Source: Mesorhizobium huakuii | GTDB lineage: Bacteria > Pseudomonadota > Alphaproteobacteria > Rhizobiales > Rhizobiaceae | Direction of reading: 5' to 3' | Assembly (NCBI RefSeq): GCF_014189455.1 | Contig: NZ_CP050296.1 | Coordinates: forward strand, 372,001 to 436,000 | Length of the DNA: 64,000 nt | Shown: positions 53,995 to 61,717 of the stretch, in pieces | Layout of the letters: each line of letters begins with the position of its first letter | How positions within the stretch are numbered: position 1 is the first letter of the stretch | Position numbers and translations under genes: made by a program | Notes under the pieces: model-generated | Told to the model about the DNA's origin: nothing | What the model saw: the letters and a program-made list of their open reading frames with translations, nothing else | Databases searched by the model: none

Positions 53995-55033
53995 GCCGCC
54001 GCGTCCTTGCCTGGGCCGGTGTCGTTCGAGCGGCCCTCGGACGTCCGCGCCGCCACTAGGTCGGTGGCCAGCGCGCGAACCTCCGTCATGTCTATACCTT
54101 TGAGACCAGCGACACGGTCCTGCGGTAACTGCGAAAAACCGGTACAGGCGCCGGCCATGCCGGCCGCGATGGCGCCGATCGTGTCGGTGTCGCCGCCGAG
54201 ATTGGCGCTGATAACGGCCGCTTGCCAGAATCGCCGCTGGCGACTTCCAGCACCGCGAAGGCCGCCGGAACCGATTCCTGGCTGGCGACGCCGGTGCCGA
54301 CCAGATCGGTGATCAGCCGGATTGCATCGCTCACTACCTTGCCGCGCACCAGATCCTGCGCCCAGACGATCCGCGCGGCGATGTCGCCGCCGGTCACCCA
54401 ATGGCCAAGCGTCGCCCCTCGCCGCGCCGCCGCGACGGCGCTGCCGGAGGCGGCGCGCCAGTCACCGCCGGCAACGCCGCGGCTGACGGCGGCCGCAACC
54501 GCGGCGGCCGAGGCTATGGCGATCGAGGTGTTGTGCGTGGCGCGGCAGGTCTCGGCCACTTTGGCGACGAACCCATCGAGCGGCTCCAGCGGCATCATGA
54601 TGCCGACCGGCGCGATGCGCATCGCCGCGCCATTGGTGTCGCCGCTGCGCCCCGCCTCCTCCGCCGGCACGCCATTGTTGATGGCGTCGATGGCACGCTT
54701 CGTCGAAGGACCCAGCAGATCGTAGCTGCCGCGCGCCTTGACCTCGCGCTCCCAGTCGAGCAGTGCGTTGACCCAGCGCGCATGGTCGAAGCGCTCGCCG
54801 GATTCGACGAGAATGCGGCCGAGCAGCAGCGCCTGTTCGGTATCGTCGGTGATGGTGCCGGCCGCGAGCCCCTTCGACACCGGATGATCGGCGAAGGGGG
54901 CGACGAAATCCTCGACATGGCCGTAGAGTTCGGCAATGCGGGCCGGCGACAGAAGCTGCGTCGGCATGCCGAGCGCATCTCCCAGCGCTCCGCCGACAAG
55001 CGCGCCCATGGCGCGATCAAGTGTGTCCGGCAT
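53991..55033 (-). pseudogene. ADP-ribosylglycohydrolase family protein, single-base frameshift
   Basis: The frame from ATG 55033 has the paired-metal motifs GALVGGALGDALGMPTQ and GTITDDTEQALLLG, a THNTSIAIASAAAVAAAVS segment and runs to ...AFAVLEVASGD. After a break near 54222 (one base missing) another frame gives FWQAAVISANLGGDTDTIGA, with the second metal motif GGDTDT, and ends GPGKDAAA. Joined, it is about 347 aa with all metal ligands. The family removes ADP-ribose or similar N/O-ribosyl groups. Its place next to a PfkB kinase and a transporter suggests a catabolic N-ribosyl or N-glycosyl hydrolase rather than DraG-type regulation. Confidence 0.88.
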
Positions 55034-55036
55034 CGT

Positions 55037-55768
55037 TCAGAACCTCATATGCAGCGCGAAATGCGCGGGATTGAGCAGGCTGGTGACATATTCGATTGGC
55101 CGGTCGTCGGCCGCACGCGTCAGCCGCCGACCGCGCAGAAAGGGCGTGCCTTGCGGGCAACCGAGGATGGCCGCATCCTCGGCGTTGAGCATCTCGATGC
55201 CGACCCATTCCTCGCCATGATCGGGGATGAGGCCGGCACCGCGCAGCGTCTGGTGCAGCGACCCTTCGCGCAGGCCACGCAGCGGCACATCCTCCAGCTC
55301 CGGCGACAGCGGCAGGCGGCTGCGCTCGATGGAGATCGCATGACCATCGCTGGCATTGGTGCGCACCCGGTCGACGGCGATGAAGAACGGACTTTCGATC
55401 TCCAGCAAGGCAGCGAGATCAGCGTCTTCGATGACCTCCAGCCGCAGCGTCCTTGTCTCGGCATTGGCGCCGGCATTGGCAAGCGCCCGTGACCAGCCGA
55501 TCGAATCGTCGACCGGCTTGCCGTCGAAGGTGACGAAGGAGCCGATGCCGACCTTGGTGGTGATCAGCCCGCGGCTGGACAGTTCCTCGAGGCCCTTGCG
55601 GACCGTGTTGCGGCTGACGGAGAAGCGTTGGACGAGCTCGTTCTCGCTTTGCAGGCGGTCACCGAAGCCGAGCACGCCGGAGCGGATTTCATGCTCCAGA
55701 ACGGTCGCGATCTGCTCGGGCTTGCCCGTGCCGGGAGACAGTTGAACCGCGCGTCGCTTCATATGCAT
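55037..55768 (-). CDS. GntR-family regulator, HutC/UTRA subfamily
   Basis: A 243-aa regulator with winged helix (GVLGFGDRLQSENELVQRFSVSRNTVRKGLEELSSRG) and UTRA ligand domain (FFIAVDRVRTNASDGHAISIERSRLPL ... RPIEYVTSLLNPAHFALHMRF). It heads the operon; four bases separate it from the next gene. M1 at 55768 or the ATG at 55762 could start it. Operator-like repeats lie directly upstream (55770-55800), so it likely represses its own operon until a ligand arrives. Confidence 0.92.
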   Translation of the reverse strand: MHMKRRAVQLSPGTGKPEQIATVLEHEIRSGVLGFGDRLQSENELVQRFSVSRNTVRKGLEELSSRGLITTKVGIGSFVTFDGKPVDDSIGWSRALANAGANAETRTLRLEVIEDADLAALLEIESPFFIAVDRVRTNASDGHAISIERSRLPLSPELEDVPLRGLREGSLHQTLRGAGLIPDHGEEWVGIEMLNAEDAAILGCPQGTPFLRGRRLTRAADDRPIEYVTSLLNPAHFALHMRF

Positions 55769-55769
55769 A

Positions 55770-55800
55770 CCTGTTCAGTGAACCTGTATAGTCCTGTTCA
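55770..55800. promoter_or_regulatory. Candidate GntR operator: palindrome plus direct repeat
   Basis: GTTCAGTGAAC (55773-55783) is an exact palindrome, and CCTGTTCA occurs at 55770-55777 and again at 55793-55800. They sit directly before the regulator start and probably overlap its promoter. Confidence 0.55.
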
Positions 55801-55901
55801 ATATATGGCGACAAAGCCCATGTCAATGCGATACCAAGACAGGTCAAAAAGCCCGCAGTGGGTTCCTGACAGTGTGGTAGGTTCCGCGTTGAAGGAGCAA
55901 C

Positions 55902-56159
55902 ATGTCCCATTCAACAGAGCATAAGAATCCCAAGCTGATCGTGGTGGTCGCGTTCGATCGCGGCGAGGACGGTGAATTGTTTGCGGCCTTCGGCCCAGCC
56001 GACCAGCAGAGCGAGGACCGCGCCATACGCACCGCCAGGGCTCTGGCGGCAAAACATGTCGGCGTCATCGCCTGGAGCCGCGATGCCGACCCGACACTTG
56101 GCGACTACGGCCCGCCGACCACGCTGTTTGTCAGCGGCGACGTGCCGGATATGGAGTAG
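55902..56159 (+). CDS. Conserved small hypothetical protein (85 aa)
   Basis: GAAGGAGCAAC precedes the ATG. The protein is acidic and soluble (LIVVVAFDRGEDGELFAAFGPADQQSEDRAIRTARALAAKHVGVIAWSRDADP split over residues 12-63) and has no membrane segment or signal. The codon use fits the genome. I recognise no named domain; small proteins of this shape occur in rhizobia next to stress genes. Confidence 0.75.
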   Translation: MSHSTEHKNPKLIVVVAFDRGEDGELFAAFGPADQQSEDRAIRTARALAAKHVGVIAWSRDADPTLGDYGPPTTLFVSGDVPDME

Positions 56160-56216
56160 CCGGCCGCCTTGGCCGGATCGAGAAAATAAAAAAATTTTAA
56201 TTTATGTTCACATAGA

Positions 56217-56241
56217 GGAACGGTTTGCTCTCGATGCCGTT
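56217..56241 (+). promoter_or_regulatory. EcfG (general stress sigma) type promoter
   Basis: GGAAC-N16-CGTT matches the alphaproteobacterial EcfG/RpoE2 consensus. It lies 49 bp before the ATG at 56290, next to an AT-rich run (56188-56212). Confidence 0.7.
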
Positions 56242-56289
56242 TGTCTGCAGGTCGTTTATTCCAATGACCTCTACGAAAGGAATTCCCCG

Positions 56290-56580
56290 ATGAACTTCAA
56301 GATGCTCACGATGGGCGCGATGGCGCTTGCAATGATGACCGGTTCGGCGCTGGCCGCTGCCAATGGCACCTCCGCGCTCGACAATCCGGAAAAGATGGCG
56401 CCTTTCTATACGGACTCCGGCATGAAGACGATGAAGTCCGAAAAGGAATTCAAGACCGCCTGGATGGCCATGAAGGAAGAAGACCGCGCAGGCATGACGA
56501 AGGAATGCGGCGACAAGGCCATCGCCAAGTCGCATGACGATTTCTGCAAGATGACCAAGCAGCTCGGCGGCGCGAACTGA
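56290..56580 (+). CDS. Small secreted protein of unknown function (96 aa)
   Basis: An AAAGGAATTCCCC precedes the ATG. The first 22 residues form a signal peptide (MLTMGAMALAMMTGSALA/AA). The mature part is 70 charged residues with two cysteines (KECGDK, DDFCKM) and much Lys/Met. It stands behind an EcfG-type promoter and ahead of a terminator, so it is a single-gene stress-induced unit. No domain recognised. Confidence 0.82.
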   Translation: MNFKMLTMGAMALAMMTGSALAAANGTSALDNPEKMAPFYTDSGMKTMKSEKEFKTAWMAMKEEDRAGMTKECGDKAIAKSHDDFCKMTKQLGGAN

Positions 56581-56623
56581 CGCACCGCGATTTGGGCGAA
56601 GGCCTGAATGGAACAGCTGGACG

Positions 56624-56648
56624 AAGGCGGGCCGAGTGCCCGCCTTTT
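56624..56648 (+). terminator. Rho-independent terminator
   Basis: AAGGCGGGC pairs with GCCCGCCTT around CGAGT-type loop bases, ending in TTTT, 44 bp after the stop at 56580. Confidence 0.85.
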
Positions 56649-56767
56649 CCGTGACAATACGGGACATCACGTCATCGTGGCCGGCGATTCACTTCGCGAC
56701 AACGGCGCGGCAAAGGTGTAACATCAATACCCAGAGTGGCAGAACGCCGCTCGTCTGGCTTTTGCCC

Positions 56768-57838
56768 ATGTTTCAACCCATCGCGAATATCGAGGATGCG
56801 CAGACGCTGGCGCAGGCGATCGTCAACACGATCACCGAGCCGTTCCTGGTCCTCGATGAGAAATTTCGCGTGCTGGCCGCCAGCCGCTCCTTCTACAAGA
56901 CATTCGAAGTCGACCCCGCGCAAACCCAGGGCTCGCTGCTCTACGCGCTCGGCGACGGCCAGTGGGATATTCCGGCCCTTCGCCTGCTGCTGGAGACGAT
57001 CATTCCCGAGAAGACCGCCATGGACGGCTTCGAGGTCGAGCATGATTTCCCGCGGATCGGCCGCCGCACCATGCTGCTCAATGCCCGCAAGGTGCTTTAC
57101 GACCACAGTTCAGCGATCACCATCCTTCTCGCCTTCAACGATATCACCGCCCGTCGGGTGATCGAGAGAGAGAAAGAGGAGTTGCTCAAGCGCACCGAAG
57201 ATCTGCTCAACCAGAAAGACGTGCTGTTGCGCGAAATGGAGCACCGGGTTGCCAACAGCCTGCAAATCATCGCCAGCATCCTGCTGCTGAAGGCGCGCTC
57301 GGTCACTTCGGAAGAGACGCGCCAGCATCTCAGGGACGCCCATCAACGCGTCCTGTCCGTGGCCGAAGTGCAGCGCCATCTCCACACCTCGGTCGGCATC
57401 GACGAGATCGATGTCGGCTCCTACCTTTCGAAACTGTGCGGCAGCCTCGCCACTTCGATGGTTGGCGAGGCCCAGCCGATCGAAGTCACCGTTACGACCG
57501 AAGGCGGCAGGATGGATTCGCAAAAGGCAGTCAGCCTCGGACTGATCGTCACCGAACTGGTGCTCAACGCCATCAAATATGCCTTCCCCAAGGAAAAGGA
57601 CGGTGCTCGGATCCAGGTGAGCTACGAGACCGCGGGCAGCGACTGGAAACTGACGGTTTCGGATAATGGCGTCGGCAAGATCGCCAACGACGTGCCGGCC
57701 ACCGGCCTTGGAACAGCCATCGTGGAGGCGCTGGTGAAACAGCTCGAAGCCAAGGTGGAAGTCATCAGCGACAACGACGGCACCAGCGTCTCGGTCACCC
57801 GGGCAACGTTCACCTCACGGGTGCCGCGCGCGGCGTAA
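56768..57838 (+). CDS. PAS-domain sensor histidine kinase (HisKA_2 / HWE-like)
   Basis: A 356-aa cytoplasmic kinase. A PAS domain (ITEPFLVLDEKFRVLAASRSFYKTFEVDP, about residues 22-130) is followed by a coiled linker (IEREKEELLKRTEDLLNQKD), the phospho-acceptor box LREMEHRVANSLQ with His159, and a HATPase domain (VTELVLNAIKYAFPKEKDG; VSDNGVGK; GLGTAIVEAL). The ATG at 56768 follows the terminator, which excludes the upstream extension. Kinases of this class often feed the PhyR-EcfG stress pathway; the EcfG promoters nearby fit that, but no response regulator is in the window. Confidence 0.9.
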   Translation: MFQPIANIEDAQTLAQAIVNTITEPFLVLDEKFRVLAASRSFYKTFEVDPAQTQGSLLYALGDGQWDIPALRLLLETIIPEKTAMDGFEVEHDFPRIGRRTMLLNARKVLYDHSSAITILLAFNDITARRVIEREKEELLKRTEDLLNQKDVLLREMEHRVANSLQIIASILLLKARSVTSEETRQHLRDAHQRVLSVAEVQRHLHTSVGIDEIDVGSYLSKLCGSLATSMVGEAQPIEVTVTTEGGRMDSQKAVSLGLIVTELVLNAIKYAFPKEKDGARIQVSYETAGSDWKLTVSDNGVGKIANDVPATGLGTAIVEALVKQLEAKVEVISDNDGTSVSVTRATFTSRVPRAA

Positions 57839-57844
57839 GAACCG

Positions 57845-58330
57845 CTACCAGGAAGCCTGCCTTCCCGACAGCGCCTCGATCCTGATCTGATAGAAGAGAT
57901 GTCGGCCCGAGTGCGTGAGGGCATCGCCAGGCTTCAGTGCTCCCGGCTCCCACCAATTCGCATGCGTGGCAAGAAGCGACCAGGCAAGCTTGCGGTCGCC
58001 ATCGACTGGAACGGTCATCCTTTCGACGCTGGTCATGCCGGCATCCGGATCAGGCGCTTTGGGCAATTCCTCGAACAGGCCTTCCACCACGACGCTCCTC
58101 CAGCCATTGACACCGCCGACATCGTCGACCTGAAGGCAGACATGGGGGTTGGCCCGCATCCAGTCGACTTTCCTGCCGGGAAGCGAGAAACTGAAAATGG
58201 AATTCTCGCCGAAGGCGAAATGGACCGGCACCACATAGGGTTTATGGTCACGCACGCAGGCCAGGCGACCAAGGCGTTGCGTCTTCAAAAGGGCGACGCA
58301 GTCCTGCCGCGTCATCTCCTTGATGTTCAT
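57845..58330 (-). CDS. Pyridoxamine 5'-phosphate oxidase family (FMN-binding split barrel) protein
   Basis: A 161-aa protein: MTRQDCVALLKTQRLGRLACVRDHKPYVVPVHFAF is the FMN-binding entry and KVDWMRANPHVCLQVDDV the second strand pair. It is related to nitroimidazole-resistance and PNPOx-like proteins, with a C-terminal part rich in Trp (ATHANWWEPG). It is convergent with the kinase (6-bp gap). The cofactor could be FMN, F420 or heme. Confidence 0.88.
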   Translation of the reverse strand: MNIKEMTRQDCVALLKTQRLGRLACVRDHKPYVVPVHFAFGENSIFSFSLPGRKVDWMRANPHVCLQVDDVGGVNGWRSVVVEGLFEELPKAPDPDAGMTSVERMTVPVDGDRKLAWSLLATHANWWEPGALKPGDALTHSGRHLFYQIRIEALSGRQASW

Positions 58331-58353
58331 CCAATCCTACTTCCTGTTCATGT

Positions 58354-58527
58354 TCAGGCCGCGCGATCGATGCGGCGTATGACCTTGATAGCCTCTGCTT
58401 CCGCGATGCCGATCAAGGCGTCTATGCCCTGGATGGTCTCGATATGACCACGAGCCGCCACCATCCGCCGCAGGACATGAAGATCATCGCGAATTTCGCA
58501 GAGTGTCGTTCTGAGTGTTGCGGGCAT
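58354..58527 (-). CDS. Small hypothetical protein (57 aa)
   Basis: MPATLRTTLCEIRDDLHVLR opens a helical, soluble 57-aa protein; GGAAGG precedes the ATG, and an EcfG-like promoter lies just upstream. It sits 23 bp ahead of the PNPOx-like gene on the same strand, so the two may be one stress operon. No domain recognised. Confidence 0.6.
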   Translation of the reverse strand: MPATLRTTLCEIRDDLHVLRRMVAARGHIETIQGIDALIGIAEAEAIKVIRRIDRAA

Positions 58528-58548
58528 TGGGTAGCCTTCCGCAAACTC

Positions 58549-58573
58549 AACTGTCTCGAAGCAAGCCGGTTCC
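58549..58573 (-). promoter_or_regulatory. EcfG-like promoter (minus strand)
   Basis: On the minus strand GGAAC (58573-58569) and GTT (58551-58549) are 17 bp apart. The base before GTT is A rather than the preferred C. It lies just before the 57-aa gene and just past a terminator. Confidence 0.5.
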
Positions 58574-58587
58574 CTTGGCTTCAACGC

Positions 58588-58617
58588 AAAAGCCCGCTCC
58601 GGTATACCGGGGCGGGC
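58588..58617 (-). terminator. Rho-independent terminator (minus strand)
   Basis: An 11-bp stem GCCCGCTCCGG/CCGGGGCGGGC (one G-T pair) around TATA is followed on the minus strand by TTTT. It would end transcripts from the DUF3309 gene. The remaining sequence to 58800 shows no gene. Confidence 0.75.
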
Positions 58618-58800
58618 CTTGAGGAGGATGAAGGGGTGGGACCCTCTCCTCTTGTTTCCACGGGGGGTGTGGACCGAAATCAAACATACTCGAGTCCCGC
58701 GGAATGGCGGATCACAAGCCGGCTTGCTTTCATCACGATCCGGTGCGCTCCCTTTGTCTGGCAGTCACGAGATCGCGATTATCCGAAGCCTTGCGAGCTG

Positions 58801-58965
58801 CTAAATCCGCCCCAGCACGACAAGGACGATGAGGATCAGCAGCACAAGCCCGAGCCCACCGCCGCCATAGTAGCCCGTTCCATAGAAAGGTCCGCCGCCG
58901 AGCCCGCTGAAGCCGCCCAGCAGCGCAATGACAAGGATGATGATGAGTATGGTGCCTAAACTCAT
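58801..58965 (-). CDS. DUF3309 small membrane protein (54 aa)
   Basis: Two hydrophobic helices (SLGTILIIILVIALLGG and GLGLVLLILIVLVVLGRI) flank a Gly/Tyr-rich loop. This is the DUF3309 pattern, found in many soil bacteria and often stress-induced. It follows an EcfG-type promoter. Confidence 0.85.
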   Translation of the reverse strand: MSLGTILIIILVIALLGGFSGLGGGPFYGTGYYGGGGLGLVLLILIVLVVLGRI

Positions 58966-59034
58966 GGTTCCCGCTCCCGTTGGGCGCTGATGCGCCGGTT
59001 TGAGCACCGTCGCATGCGGTGTTTCGAAGACGAG

Positions 59035-59059
59035 AACGTTCGAGCGGCCTTACCGTTCC
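59035..59059 (-). promoter_or_regulatory. EcfG-type promoter (minus strand)
   Basis: On the minus strand GGAAC (59059-59055)-N16-CGTT (59038-59035) is an exact match to the consensus, 70 bp before the DUF3309 start. Confidence 0.75.
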
Positions 59060-59101
59060 GCGTGACGGCGCGTGATCGCGAAGAAGATCCGCCGGCAAAT
59101 T

Positions 59102-59133
59102 AAAAGGGCCCGCCACCTTACGGCAGCGGGCCC
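59102..59133 (-). terminator. Rho-independent terminator (minus strand)
   Basis: GGGCCCGC pairs with GCGGGCCC around a 12-base loop, and on the minus strand TTTTAATTT follows. It ends the repeat-protein gene at 59148-59645. Confidence 0.88.
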
Positions 59134-59147
59134 TGACATTTCCTGCT

Positions 59148-59645
59148 CTAGCGGCGCGAGATCAGCAGGCATAGCTGACGCAGATCGCGATCGTAGCTGC
59201 CCGAACTGGCCAGCACGTCGGCGCAGCGCTTCTTCATCCGCGCCACCTGGCTGTCGGACATGTCGGCGACGACGCCTGACAGGCTGGAATTTGACAGACT
59301 GCTGGGCGTTGCCCCACCAATGCCCGCGACGCCGGTGCCAACACCGACACCATTTTGACCGCCAACCGTGGCACCGAGCCCTGCTGTGCCGCCGCCGCTG
59401 CCGCCAATGCTTGCTCCGGCGCCCGCATTGGCACCAGTGCCGCCGCCGATCGATGCCCCGGCGCCGCCATTGACGCCATTGCCCCCGCCGACTGAAGCAC
59501 CGGCGCCGGCATTGACACCGCCACTGCCGCCGACCGAAGCGCCGGCGCCAACGCCGATTCCGGCAGCGAGGGCCGGCATGCATAGAGCGGCCACGACTGC
59601 GCCGCCCGCGAGGATTGTGGAAAGTCTTTTCGTGATGCCAAACAT
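59148..59645 (-). CDS. Secreted Gly-rich tandem-repeat protein, copy A (165 aa)
   Basis: AAGGAGAC precedes ATG 59645. A signal peptide (ILAGGAVVAALCMPALA/AG) is followed by about seven imperfect 14-residue repeats of the form GAGASVGGSGGVNA and a conserved C-terminal segment, VVADMSDSQVARMKKRCADVL...YDRDLRQLCLLISRR, with two cysteines. The paralogue at 59991-60638 shares both parts. The function is unknown; a regular Gly/Ala/Asn repeat suggests a stacked beta or surface filament structure. Confidence 0.85.
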   Translation of the reverse strand: MFGITKRLSTILAGGAVVAALCMPALAAGIGVGAGASVGGSGGVNAGAGASVGGGNGVNGGAGASIGGGTGANAGAGASIGGSGGGTAGLGATVGGQNGVGVGTGVAGIGGATPSSLSNSSLSGVVADMSDSQVARMKKRCADVLASSGSYDRDLRQLCLLISRR

Positions 59646-59990
59646 GGCTGTCTCCTTGGGTTGTCTCGAACAACCGGACTTCAAAACCGGCTGTATCACC
59701 AACCCGAGCCTCTATCATTGGTTGCTAAAGTACGGTGAGCAACCAGCGGTATAGTTACCCGTGTACCGGCCAATTCAAGACAACTGGACAATTGGGGAGA
59801 TGTTGATCGGAAATTGGCGCAGAGTTCTTCGCCTGGAAGCCTGAAAGCGGCCCCTGAGCGTCGACGTTACGAACGCGCTCCACAGCAGGAAGCCCGCCTG
59901 GGTGGCGGGCTTCCGACCGGCCGGAGGCCAGGAGAGTGCTATCAAAGCCTCACGGCTGGCTGTGCACTTCCACTCCTGGCGGTCTTGGCT
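59646..59990. other. Gap between the two repeat-protein genes
   Basis: A 345-bp noncoding stretch. It contains the terminator at 59888-59914 and an AT-richer promoter-like part at 59700-59760 upstream of copy A. No small gene with a ribosome-binding site is apparent. Confidence 0.5.
59888..59914 (-). terminator. Hairpin terminator after repeat-protein copy B
   Basis: GGAAGCCCGCC and GGCGGGCTTCC form a perfect 11-bp stem 77 bp past the stop at 59991. The T-tract is short, so termination strength is uncertain. Confidence 0.6.
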
Positions 59991-60638
59991 TCAGCGGCGG
60001 GCGATCAGCAGGCAGAGCTGACGCAGGTCGCGATCATAGGTACCTTCGTTGCCGAGCACGTCGACGCAGCGCTTCTTCATGCGCGCCACCTGGCTGTTCG
60101 ACATGTCGGCAACGATGCCCTGCAGCTTGGGATTGTTCGGATTGCTGGGGTTTGAGAGATTGCTCGGATTGCTACTCACGCCCACGCCGCTCGTGTCGCC
60201 AACATTGGCGTTGAGCCCGGCGGCGACGCCGGTCGAATCGCCGATATTGGCGCCCACCCCGGCATTGATGCCGTTGCTGTCGCCAACGGATGCACCGAGC
60301 CCGGCGGTAACGCCGCCCGTACCGCCGACATTGGCGCCGGCGCCGGCATTGATGCCGTTGCTGCCGCCGACGGAGGCGCCCAATCCGGCGCTGACGCCGC
60401 TCGAGCCGCCGATATTGGCCCCGGCTCCGGCATTGACGCCATTGCTGCCGCCGACATTGGCACCGGCTCCGGCATTGATGCCACCGCTGCCGCCGATGGA
60501 GGCACCGACGCCGGCATTGACGCCGCCGCTACCGCCAACCGAGGCACCGACACCGGCTGCGCTTGCCGGCATGGAAAGAACGAAGACTATTGCACTACCT
60601 GCCAACACACTGGCGACTGTTTTGATGGTAAAAGTCAT
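59991..60638 (-). CDS. Secreted Gly-rich tandem-repeat protein, copy B (215 aa)
   Basis: AGGAGAG lies six bases before ATG 60638. A signal peptide (VLAGSAIVFVLSMPASA/AG) is followed by about ten 14-residue repeats (GAGANVGGSNGVNA type; 42-bp DNA period), an Asn/Pro/Ser linker (SNPSNLSNPSNPNNP) and the C-terminal segment VADMSNSQVARMKKRCVDVL...DLRQLCLLIARR shared with copy A. Copy number of repeats differs between the two, as expected from slippage. Likely an exported surface or matrix protein; no enzyme motif. Confidence 0.85.
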   Translation of the reverse strand: MTFTIKTVASVLAGSAIVFVLSMPASAAGVGASVGGSGGVNAGVGASIGGSGGINAGAGANVGGSNGVNAGAGANIGGSSGVSAGLGASVGGSNGINAGAGANVGGTGGVTAGLGASVGDSNGINAGVGANIGDSTGVAAGLNANVGDTSGVGVSSNPSNLSNPSNPNNPKLQGIVADMSNSQVARMKKRCVDVLGNEGTYDRDLRQLCLLIARR

Positions 60639-61105
60639 AACACTCTCCTGTTGTCGTTGCGCTAAGGCAGCCGGCGCACAGCCGATTGCTGTCGCAACTA
60701 CGCAACAGACGAGCTTCAGTTTCAAATCGACGGATGCCTGTGCAGTTAATGGTGAATATTTAAAAAATACAGAAACTATAAGAATAATAAAACTATACTA
60801 CATATGTAGAAAATATTTTTCCTGCAACATATACATCACCGACATATTTGCAAATATATGAATAAAAACGATTTTTAAGGGCCGCCGACTCCCGGTTGCT
60901 GGCAGGCCTCTCTGCTTGGTGCATAGCGCGAAGATCGGACGTCAATCACCGATCAAAGGCATCGGATCCCAAAGGCCGTCAAACACTGATGGCCGTACCT
61001 GCCACCAACCTGGAGGGGTGACCAGCCCAGCAGCGACCTATGTCAAGGCAAACGATCCAGTTGGCGCTTTGGAAGCGCTGTTAGCCAATCCCAAGCCAGA
61101 TGCCC
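60639..61105. other. AT-rich upstream region of repeat-protein copy B and empty gap
   Basis: From about 60745 to 60880 the sequence is strikingly AT-rich for this genome (runs such as AATATTTAAAAAATAC). It probably contains the promoter of copy B and may bind a nucleoid protein. From 60880 to 61105 I see no gene, repeat or terminator; a frame that opens there has no ribosome-binding site. Confidence 0.5.
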
Positions 61106-61717
61106 TCAGAATATCCGGTAGAACAGCCTGTAGTGCACACGCTCCATGTAAGCGCGATACTCCGGCTCGGCGGCCAGCAGGGCCTCCTCGCGCAGGATAC
61201 GATACAGCTGCAGATAGGTGATGACCGCATAGACCGCGAGGTTGTGGAAGGAAAAGGCCGAGAGCAGATAGAGCACATGGCCGGCAAGGTAGCCGGCATA
61301 GATCGGGTGCCGCACAATCCGGTAGGCGCCGCCCGTCATCACGCCGCGATTGCCGGGCAGGATGGCGAAGGAACGACCCAGCGATATCTTGCCCCAGATG
61401 ACGAACAACAGCGCAACGACCTGCAGCGGCGCGGCGAAATAGACGGGAACAAGCGCAACGCCAGGCTGGAGGCTGATCAACGCAACCCCGAAACTGGCGG
61501 TCACGGAGACGATGACCGTAAGCGGATTCCAGTCACGCGTCACCGGGCGCCGCGACAGAAGCAGCCATGTGAAAGTGAGTATCTCGGAAATCGCCACCAA
61601 CGCGGCGTTGAGCCGGGTCGGATCCTCTACGAGCTGATGTAGGCCGCGATAGACGAACAGCCCCGCACAGGCCAGCGCACAGACGCGAAAGAAGCCTTCG
61701 CGCAGGTCGACCAGCAT
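61106..61717 (-). CDS. Isoprenylcysteine carboxyl methyltransferase / phospholipid methyltransferase-like membrane protein
   Basis: A 203-aa protein with five or six membrane segments and the C-terminal PEMT/ICMT signature: LPGNRGVMTGGAYRIVRHPIYAGYLAGH binds S-adenosylmethionine, and LREEALLAAEPEYRAYMERVHYR completes it. ATG 61717 is preferred (AAGG upstream); an ATG at 61831 would add a basic extension. The substrate could be a lipid or an unknown acceptor. Confidence 0.85.
   Translation of the reverse strand: MLVDLREGFFRVCALACAGLFVYRGLHQLVEDPTRLNAALVAISEILTFTWLLLSRRPVTRDWNPLTVIVSVTASFGVALISLQPGVALVPVYFAAPLQVVALLFVIWGKISLGRSFAILPGNRGVMTGGAYRIVRHPIYAGYLAGHVLYLLSAFSFHNLAVYAVITYLQLYRILREEALLAAEPEYRAYMERVHYRLFYRIF

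Noticed and set aside
59148..60638. CRISPR array or noncoding tandem repeat
   Set aside because: The 42-bp periodicity lies in frame in two genes with signal peptides and conserved C-termini; there are no constant repeats with unique spacers.
60916..61221. A 101-codon plus-strand frame
   Set aside because: No ribosome-binding site, no recognisable domain, and its 3' part overlaps the methyltransferase gene on the other strand.
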